DNA of 9,544 nt from Candidatus Brocadia sp. (GTDB taxonomy: Bacteria; Planctomycetota; Brocadiia; Brocadiales; Brocadiaceae). A program made the translations under genes and the position numbers. The notes under the pieces are model-generated. The model worked only from the letters and a program-made list of their open reading frames with translations. It was not told the origin of the DNA and ran no database searches. The stretch is from positions 1 to 9,544 of the forward strand of contig JAUQXU010000049.1 in assembly GCA_030837935.1 (NCBI GenBank), written 5' to 3'. Position 1 is the stretch's first letter. Every line of letters begins with the position of its first letter. Positions 5,540 to 9,544 of the stretch are shown here, piece after piece.

Positions 5540-5846
5540 AAATGAGCTTACCCTCTCTTGCTACGGCTGTAGCAAGCGTATTGGCAATGTCAACCTCTTC
5601 ATTAAATTCATCTTCATGATAAACGAAAACATCAAGCGAGAAATCCCTGTTCGGGAAAAGACGACGTACTGCAAGACTGCGCTTGTTTTTTGGGCCTGGC
5701 ATATCTGCAATAATCAGCAAGTCAAGGTCACTTTCCGGTCTGGCTGTTCCTTTTGCATGGGAACCGAAGATGTATATCTTTTTTGGATGAGTCTTTTTTA
5801 CAATTACTTCAGCGATTTTTTTTATTTTAGTCTCATCAAGTGTCAT
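5529..5846 (-). CDS. Minimal nucleotidyltransferase (MNT)
   Basis: The product has 105 residues, the typical size of minimal nucleotidyltransferases of the pol-beta superfamily. The motif Gly28-Ser29-His-Ala-Lys-Gly...Asp40-Leu-Asp42 gives the nucleotide-binding Gly-Ser and two metal-binding Asp residues. Asp72 in Phe-Ser-Leu-Asp-Val-Phe-Val is the likely third carboxylate, so the enzyme looks intact. In characterised pairs, the MNT partner neutralises the HEPN protein by adding nucleotides to it. The start at 5846 has only a weak upstream purine stretch (AAAGAGA on the minus strand). It is the first gene of the two-gene minus-strand operon. Confidence 0.9.
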   Translation of the reverse strand: MTLDETKIKKIAEVIVKKTHPKKIYIFGSHAKGTARPESDLDLLIIADMPGPKNKRSLAVRRLFPNRDFSLDVFVYHEDEFNEEVDIANTLATAVAREGKLIYAG

Positions 5847-5895
5847 AATTGTCTCTTTACAGGAATTAATGATGAATATGTGAATCTTCAGTTAA

Positions 5896-6063
5896 ATGAT
5901 TTGTGTTCGTTTTTCTTTCAGCAGGCTGTTCCCGCTGCGCTGGACTGATAAAGAGAGATTGAAGGGCTTTGATAAATGGGGTACGGGACATCCAGAGTGT
6001 CTGGAGATCGACTGTGGGACATGCTTTAAGAAGAGCTGCAAGGAGATGGGGCTATATTTATAA
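5896..6063 (+). CDS. Short Cys-rich reading frame, gene or remnant
   Basis: A 55-codon frame from ATG 5896 reads Arg-Trp-Thr-Asp-Lys-Glu-Arg-Leu-Lys-Gly-Phe-Asp-Lys-Trp-Gly and then Glu-Cys-Leu-Glu-Ile-Asp-Cys-Gly-Thr-Cys-Phe-Lys-Lys-Ser-Cys, so four Cys spaced C-x4-C-x2-C-x5-C. The last 40 residues look like genuine protein, with codon choice like the operon at 3069-5134. The first 12 residues do not, there is no ribosome binding site, and an in-frame TAA directly precedes the ATG. It could be the 3' end of a longer gene cut off by insertion of the MNT-HEPN pair. I do not recognise the family. Confidence 0.35.
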   Translation: MICVRFSFSRLFPLRWTDKERLKGFDKWGTGHPECLEIDCGTCFKKSCKEMGLYL

Positions 6064-6105
6064 AAGTGATGAAAATTATTTTAACATTGAACTATAACCC
6101 AATGC

Positions 6106-6258
6106 CTATTTACGAATTTCTATAATCTCCTCTTGGGTAAGTTCACGATTTAAGTTCTTATGGAATATTTCTGCATCCACATCTTTGAGTTCAGGAGTAT
6201 ATTCCACGATATCAGCCATATGTCTTTTTTCATTGTCTTTCTCTTTTATGCATGCCAT
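6106..6258 (-). CDS. 50-aa hypothetical protein coupled to the propeller gene
   Basis: The start codon overlaps the stop of the secreted propeller gene by one base (TAATG), and AAGGAG lies nine bases ahead inside that gene, a strong coupling arrangement. The 50-residue product is charged and probably soluble: Met-Ala-Cys-Ile-Lys-Glu-Lys-Asp, then Met-Ala-Asp-Ile-Val-Glu-Tyr-Thr-Pro-Glu-Leu-Lys, and an end with Leu-Thr-Gln-Glu-Glu-Ile-Ile-Glu-Ile-Arg-Lys. An internal ATG at residue 14 could be an alternative start but has no better site. No family or membrane segment is recognised. Its position implies it is made with the surface protein, though nothing suggests secretion. Confidence 0.65.
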   Translation of the reverse strand: MACIKEKDNEKRHMADIVEYTPELKDVDAEIFHKNLNRELTQEEIIEIRK

Positions 6259-8021
6259 TAAAGTAGTCTCCTTCTTGAAAGCAGTATTATTATAATTGAG
6301 AATACCCCTCCAAAAAATTCAAAACCGGGTATGGATTTTCCAGGGCTGGTTTGGATATTATCTGTGATATTATTATATATAACATTATTATCAGATATAA
6401 TAACTTGGGATTGTGTATTATCTACCTTCACGTCTGCGACTTTTACCAACCAGCTTTCACTGCCTCCGGAACTATCTGATTCCGTAGTTCCTGCAATTAC
6501 ATATCCGCCATCTTTAGTCTCCTGAACAAAATTGGCCGTATCTCTTTTCAATCCCCCAATGGTCTTGGTCCACTCAAGATTACCGTTGGCATCAGTTTTG
6601 AAGAGCCAGGCATCATAATTCTCATAGAGTATCTGGCCTTTGAAATCAGGATTCTTGGCTGTGTCGATTTGACCTGCCAGTACATATCCTCCATCCGAGG
6701 TCTGTACAACAGAATTAACACGATCAAGTCCATCCAATCCGAAAGTCTTGTTCCACTGTTCATTACCATTTGCATCGGTCTTTAAGAGCCAGGCATCACT
6801 TCCTGTCCTCGAATCCTTCATGCCTGCAAGAATATAGCCACCATCCAACGTATTCTGGACAGAATTAACATAATCATAGCCAGCTCTTCCAATTGTCCTG
6901 TTCCACTGTTCAGTTCCATTTGAATCGGTTTTTAAGAGCCAGGCTTCATCAATTCTAATATCGTCATGCCAGTCAGTAATTCCTGTCAGTATATATCCTC
7001 CATCCGGGGTCTCCCGGACAGAAGACGGTGTAATAACTCCGTCTAATCCAAAGGTTTTTCTCCACTCTTCACTGCCATTTGAGTTGGTCTTGACTAGTAT
7101 GGCATCCCTGGCATCATTTCCTGTCCTATCCGACCACTTCCTACCTGCGAGAATATAGCCGCCATCCAACGTATTCTGGACTGAATAAACAGAGTAATCA
7201 CCAGTTCCGCCAAATTTCCTGTTCCACTGCTGATTTCCATTCACATCAGTTTTGACCAGCATAGTAGGACTTCTGTAAGTTTGACTAAAGCCCACGAAAA
7301 TATAACCGCCATCATGAAAATGTAAACCGGAAGGCATATACCCGAAATCTCCAAACGTCTTATTCCATTGTTCATTGCCATTTACATCAATTTTTATTAA
7401 CTCAGCCCAAGGATTTTGAGCCTTCTTACCTACAAGGATATAACCATCGTCTGAAGTCTGCTGGACAGACCACACATTGTCTCCAGCAAATCTCCCATAT
7501 ATTTCACCAAAGCTCCTATTCCATTCTTCATAAGGAGTCTCCTTAATTTTTGGATTTAGATTAGTAGAGACAAAATCGGGCTCAATAATAGTCGATCCGT
7601 CAGAATATTGATAAAAAGGTTTGAGCATGACTATATTGTTGGGAGTTCCTCTAAATATTGTATCTAACTTTGACTCAATAATTATATATTCTCTTCCACC
7701 TATAGTTTTATTGTAATAAATATAATCTCCTGTCTTTAATTTTATCCTTTTTACAATTTCTTCATTCTTATATATGGTAAGAACTGCTACCGTCTGAGTG
7801 TAATTCGCATGGTCGTAAACATCATCCAGTGATAATGAATATCCTTCTTTTAGTATTGTAGTGCCCAATGTAGTTGCTTCATGTGGATCAGGGTAGGGAA
7901 ATAAAATTCTAGTATCCAATATTAAATCCCCTGCGGCTGCATTTGCTGGAATGGAAAAAGATATTGAAAATAAAATACTTATTATTAAAAAGATAAGATA
8001 TATCAACTTTTTTTTATTCAT
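6258..8021 (-). CDS. Secreted seven-repeat beta-propeller protein with PGF-CTERM tail
   Basis: The product has 587 residues. Residues 1-28 form a signal peptide (Lys-rich start, Ile/Leu/Phe core, Ala-Asn-Ala cleavage region). Residues ~30-150 (Leu-Lys-Glu-Gly-Tyr-Ser-Leu, Thr-Gly-Asp-Tyr, Pro-Asn-Asn-Ile-Val-Met-Leu) resemble the repeated domain of methanosarcinal S-layer proteins. From 163 to 528 there are seven repeats of about 50 residues, each starting at a Trp (167, 219, 266, 320, 373, 423, 484) in a Glu-x-Trp-Asn-Lys-Thr-Phe-Gly motif and carrying Asp-Gly-Gly-Tyr-Ile-Leu-Ala-Gly and Leu-Lys-Thr-Asp-x-Asn-Gly. Seven units fit a closed seven-bladed propeller. The tail has Pro-Gly-Phe (565-567), a hydrophobic span and Arg-Arg-Arg, the PGF-CTERM layout processed by archaeosortases, so the protein should be anchored on the cell surface. 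Many Asn-x-Ser/Thr sites could be glycosylated. Ligand unknown. A Shine-Dalgarno site is lacking at the start. Confidence 0.9.
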   Translation of the reverse strand: MNKKKLIYLIFLIISILFSISFSIPANAAAGDLILDTRILFPYPDPHEATTLGTTILKEGYSLSLDDVYDHANYTQTVAVLTIYKNEEIVKRIKLKTGDYIYYNKTIGGREYIIIESKLDTIFRGTPNNIVMLKPFYQYSDGSTIIEPDFVSTNLNPKIKETPYEEWNRSFGEIYGRFAGDNVWSVQQTSDDGYILVGKKAQNPWAELIKIDVNGNEQWNKTFGDFGYMPSGLHFHDGGYIFVGFSQTYRSPTMLVKTDVNGNQQWNRKFGGTGDYSVYSVQNTLDGGYILAGRKWSDRTGNDARDAILVKTNSNGSEEWRKTFGLDGVITPSSVRETPDGGYILTGITDWHDDIRIDEAWLLKTDSNGTEQWNRTIGRAGYDYVNSVQNTLDGGYILAGMKDSRTGSDAWLLKTDANGNEQWNKTFGLDGLDRVNSVVQTSDGGYVLAGQIDTAKNPDFKGQILYENYDAWLFKTDANGNLEWTKTIGGLKRDTANFVQETKDGGYVIAGTTESDSSGGSESWLVKVADVKVDNTQSQVIISDNNVIYNNITDNIQTSPGKSIPGFEFFGGVFSIIIILLSRRRLL

Positions 8022-8068
8022 GAGGGTAGCATCATTCTTTTTTTATCTTGCATAAATCATCCATCCTA

Positions 8069-8085
8069 CCACATAAATCCTTTTG
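8069..8085 (-). promoter_or_regulatory. Possible archaeal promoter of the propeller gene
   Basis: On the minus strand CAAAAGGATTTATGTGG gives a purine-rich BRE-like AAAAGG followed by a TATA-like TTTATG. It lies about 50 bases before the ATG, which would leave a short untranslated leader of about 25-30 bases. A second TATA-like string (GATATATGG) is slightly further upstream. Assigned by eye only. Confidence 0.3.
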
Positions 8086-8148
8086 ACCATATATCAAAAA
8101 CGACATCTGCTACCAATAAAAATCCCCTGACTCCGCTGCAGCTAAATC

Positions 8149-8169
8149 CGAACCCTTTTTACATATTAT
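8149..8169 (+). promoter_or_regulatory. Possible archaeal promoter ahead of leader copy B
   Basis: CGAACCCTTTTTACATATTAT contains a TATA-like TTTACATATTA after a possible BRE. A start 25 bases further on would fall near 8185-8190, just where the repeated leader begins to be conserved (TCAAG onward), so the structured element would occupy the 5' end of the transcript. The bases between this site and the propeller gene hold its divergent promoter and nothing else I can support. Confidence 0.35.
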
Positions 8170-8176
8170 CACAACC

Positions 8177-8302
8177 TTTTTTCAAGTAGAACTCAGCGTA
8201 GTCTCATGACAGGCAGACTCGCATCGTGGTAAAGGCAGAACAAACTATGGCAGGCTTCGCATGCTTGAGAAAGCAGGTGTGCGAACCCATTACACGCGAT
8301 GC
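8177..8302 (+). ncRNA. Candidate structured leader RNA, copy B
   Basis: This is the second copy of the repeat at 2891-3018. Shared blocks are TTTTTTCAAG, CTCAGCGTA, CGCATCG, GTAAAGGCAG, TTCGCA, TGAGAAA, CCATTACA and GCGATGC. Helices: GCATCGT (8221-8227) with GCGATGC (8296-8302, one G-U); GTAA with TTAC; and a hairpin with TTCGCA (8256-8261) pairing TGCGAA (8280-8285) perfectly, a four-base one-sided bulge, and TGCT (8262-8265) pairing AGCA (8272-8275). In copy A the same positions are CACT/AGTG, so two base pairs changed on both sides. CTCAG (8192-8196) can pair with TTGAG (8265-8269) with one G-U. It ends 45 bases before the small leader frame and 86 before the 114-aa gene. Confidence 0.6.
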
Positions 8303-8347
8303 TTTCCAATTTTCCTTTCACTTTCGTAATTTGAGAGGTGTAAAAAA

Positions 8348-8386
8348 ATGAATAATAAAAGTGCATCGTTTGGTGCAGGAAGGTAA
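8348..8386 (+). CDS. Possible 12-residue leader peptide
   Basis: ATG 8348 follows GAGGTG (8335-8340) at a seven-base spacing. The frame reads Met-Asn-Asn-Lys-Ser-Ala-Ser-Phe-Gly-Ala-Gly-Arg and stops at TAA 8384-8386, two bases before the ATG of the 114-aa gene, whose own site (GGAAGG) lies within it. A good binding site in front of a very short frame between a structured leader and a gene is the usual arrangement of a regulatory leader peptide. It could also be chance. Confidence 0.45.
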   Translation: MNNKSASFGAGR

Positions 8387-8388
8387 CT

Positions 8389-8733
8389 ATGGATAATATT
8401 GAGTTGAGTACTATTCTTGAGGAAAAGGGAATGGAATGGCTCGTTGCTGCTCTTATTGAGGGCTCGATCGGATATCATTCGCCAAAGCATGCGAAGATAC
8501 TTATCAATAGAGCGATCGGCGGTGAGGTAAAAGATTACTGTGAACGCTGTGTGGCTTGCTTCAATTGCGATCTCATGAAGATGATCGAGCGTGATGTTGA
8601 GATATTTGAGCGTTTAGAAGCGCGAGATCCTCAGAGGTCCGAGCGGATCGTTTGCTTTTCGAAGCAGATTTCCAACCTCAACGAAGAAGGACAGAGTCTG
8701 GTTAGCCTTGCATATCCAACAATGGAGGTGTAA
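8389..8733 (+). CDS. 114-aa protein with CxxCxxCxxC cluster
   Basis: Function not recognised. The N-terminal 50 residues look helical (Leu-Glu-Glu-Lys-Gly-Met-Glu-Trp-Leu-Val-Ala-Ala-Leu, then His30 and His34). Cys51, 54, 57 and 60 form an evenly spaced C-x2-C-x2-C-x2-C cluster that could hold zinc or, like half of a ferredoxin motif, an iron-sulfur cluster. A charged helix follows (Glu-Arg-Asp-Val-Glu-Ile-Phe-Glu-Arg-Leu). There is no signal peptide. The start at 8389 is preceded by GGAAGG at 8378-8383. The gene is the first full gene of an operon under leader copy B; the next ATG comes two bases after its stop. By analogy with the Cys-rich gene under leader copy A it may belong to the same functional set, which is inference. 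Confidence 0.85.
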   Translation: MDNIELSTILEEKGMEWLVAALIEGSIGYHSPKHAKILINRAIGGEVKDYCERCVACFNCDLMKMIERDVEIFERLEARDPQRSERIVCFSKQISNLNEEGQSLVSLAYPTMEV

Positions 8734-8735
8734 AG

Positions 8736-8939
8736 ATGCAGATATGGAGAGAGTTAAAACCTGAAGAAGTTAAAGAGTTTACCCAGTGGGCACTTGACAA
8801 CTGGAAGCCAGACACAGAGATCAATAATGTGTGGCACCCTGTAGTAAGGAGCACCTGGGGAAAGTTGGACGAGGCATTCGCTACTGCAAAGAGACAGATC
8901 ATGGCTGATTGCAAGGACATGTCGGAGGCGGCTGCATGA
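8736..8939 (+). CDS. 67-aa hypothetical protein
   Basis: ATG 8736 follows GGAGGTG (8724-8730) by five bases; that site lies in the end of the preceding gene, from which it is separated by two bases. The product has Trp-Arg-Glu-Leu-Lys-Pro-Glu-Glu-Val-Lys-Glu-Phe, then Trp-Ala-Leu-Asp-Asn-Trp-Lys-Pro, Val-Trp-His-Pro-Val-Val-Arg and an acidic Ala-rich end. It is Trp-rich (five Trp in 67), probably a small helical domain that interacts with a partner. No family is recognised. It overlaps the next gene by four bases (ATGA). Confidence 0.8.
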   Translation: MQIWRELKPEEVKEFTQWALDNWKPDTEINNVWHPVVRSTWGKLDEAFATAKRQIMADCKDMSEAAA

Positions 8940-9196
8940 AGCTATCGAATAAGCACAGAAGAGCGTTGGACTCAGTGCTGCATCATCTTGAACGCGCGGA
9001 GAAATTCTTGAAGAGAGAAGATGTTGCGGGAATAGCAATAAAGACAGATTGCTCAAACGGTGCAAGTTATAGTATAGGGAATAAAGAGTGCAGCGCCGTT
9101 CATTCTGTAAATGTCGTAAATAAGAATATTGGGTCTGATATAACCGGGCTGTATACAGCACGCCAGTTGTTATCTGATTTTTTGAGCAATGACTGA
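8936..9196 (+). CDS. 86-aa hypothetical protein
   Basis: The start is ATG 8936, which overlaps the previous stop as ATGA and has GGAGG at 8924-8928. An upstream in-frame ATG at 8909 would lie within the previous gene and lacks a site. The first ~28 residues form a basic amphipathic helix (Asn-Lys-His-Arg-Arg-Ala-Leu-Asp-Ser-Val-Leu-His-His-Leu). Two Cys follow (39 and 52) in a Ser/Gly/Asn-rich loop region, and the end is another helix (Leu-Tyr-Thr-Ala-Arg-Gln-Leu-Leu-Ser-Asp-Phe-Leu). The basic helix might bind nucleic acid; nothing proves it. Family unknown. Confidence 0.8.
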   Translation: MKLSNKHRRALDSVLHHLERAEKFLKREDVAGIAIKTDCSNGASYSIGNKECSAVHSVNVVNKNIGSDITGLYTARQLLSDFLSND

Positions 9197-9216
9197 TTTT
9201 TCAATATGGAGGTACT

Positions 9217-9544
9217 ATGGCAGAGTATTTGGTCGAGTGGAAAATAGACATAGACGCAGAGAATCCGCTGGAGGCTGCAAAGCAAGCAAGACGCATTCAT
9301 CTTGAACCTGGATCTATAGCCACTGTGTTTCAGGTGACTGATACAAAGACGAATGAAAAAGTGGATGTGGACTTAGACGAGTTCTGCGAAACGGAAGAAA
9401 GCGAAGACGCAGACGAAGTAGTAACAAACGAAACCTGCTGGAACTGTGGGAATAGTGTGGTATGGGGAAGCGGGCGCTTTGTTAACCGCATACCATCGCT
9501 GGATAGTGAAGAAGTCAGACGAGATAATGGCGCAAAATACCCAA
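9217..9544 (+). CDS. Small two-part protein with CxxC knuckle, 3'-partial
   Basis: ATG 9217 follows GGAGG (9208-9212) by four bases, 20 bases after the previous stop. The frame stays open for 109 codons to the window end, so the 3' end is missing. Residues 1-55 (Tyr-Leu-Val-Glu-Trp-Lys-Ile-Asp-Ile-Asp-Ala, Pro-Leu-Glu-Ala-Ala-Lys-Gln-Ala, Val-Phe-Gln-Val-Thr-Asp) have a strand-helix-strand pattern seen in many small plasmid-borne proteins. After an acidic linker comes Cys-Trp-Asn-Cys-Gly, one half of a likely zinc ribbon; a second CxxC would be expected beyond the window. Function unknown; it probably belongs to the operon that begins at 8389. Confidence 0.8.
   Translation, partial: MAEYLVEWKIDIDAENPLEAAKQARRIHLEPGSIATVFQVTDTKTNEKVDVDLDEFCETEESEDADEVVTNETCWNCGNSVVWGSGRFVNRIPSLDSEEVRRDNGAKYP

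Noticed and set aside
1..9544. CRISPR array
   Set aside because: No set of short, regularly spaced identical repeats exists in the window. The only repeats are the two distant leader copies, the MITE ends and internal blocks, and the propeller-coding repeats.

Overview
The window most likely comes from an archaeon of the Methanosarcinales/ANME-2d type. The evidence is a secreted seven-repeat propeller protein ending in a PGF-CTERM-like archaeal sorting tail with an S-layer-like N-terminal part, and an MNT/HEPN gene pair of the kind common in archaea. Strong Shine-Dalgarno sites (GGAGG) precede most genes. Lineage and replicon type (chromosome, plasmid or other element) are inference. Gene density, many tiny unrecognised genes and a transposon relic make it look like an accessory or mobile region.

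Layout. (1) Bases 1-2400 are AT-rich: a large unrecognised protein, then two tiny genes (an SMP-domain protein of 41 aa and an acidic 39-aa protein) closed by a perfect 11-bp hairpin, then a NYN/OST-HTH RNA-binding or nuclease-type gene split by a one-base deletion in an A-run, and a possible 41-aa gene. (2) Bases 2400-2900 are a scar: no convincing gene, a 135-bp MITE-like element flanked by TTA repeats, and a probable gene remnant. (3) Bases 2891-5134 hold leader copy A and a three-gene operon (a 467-aa protein with a low-complexity tail, a four-Cys protein, a small acidic protein). (4) Bases 5147-5846, minus strand, are an MNT-HEPN pair. (5) Bases 5896-6063 are a short Cys-rich reading frame, perhaps a remnant. 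(6) Bases 6106-8021, minus strand, are the secreted propeller protein and a translationally coupled 50-aa gene. (7) Bases 8149-9544 hold leader copy B, a possible 12-codon leader peptide, and an operon of at least four small proteins, the last cut by the window end.

The most notable observation is the diverged ~127-nt repeat at 2891-3018 and 8177-8302. Each copy lies directly ahead of an operon of unrecognised small, partly Cys-rich proteins. Both copies fold on paper into the same shape: a closing helix GCATCGY/GCGATGC, an inner GTAA/TTAC helix, and a hairpin whose upper stem keeps pairing through two compensatory changes (CACT/AGTG against TGCT/AGCA). A conserved CTCAG upstream could pair with the conserved TGAG loop as a pseudoknot. 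This looks like a cis-acting structured leader RNA controlling two operons together. I do not recognise it as a known class.
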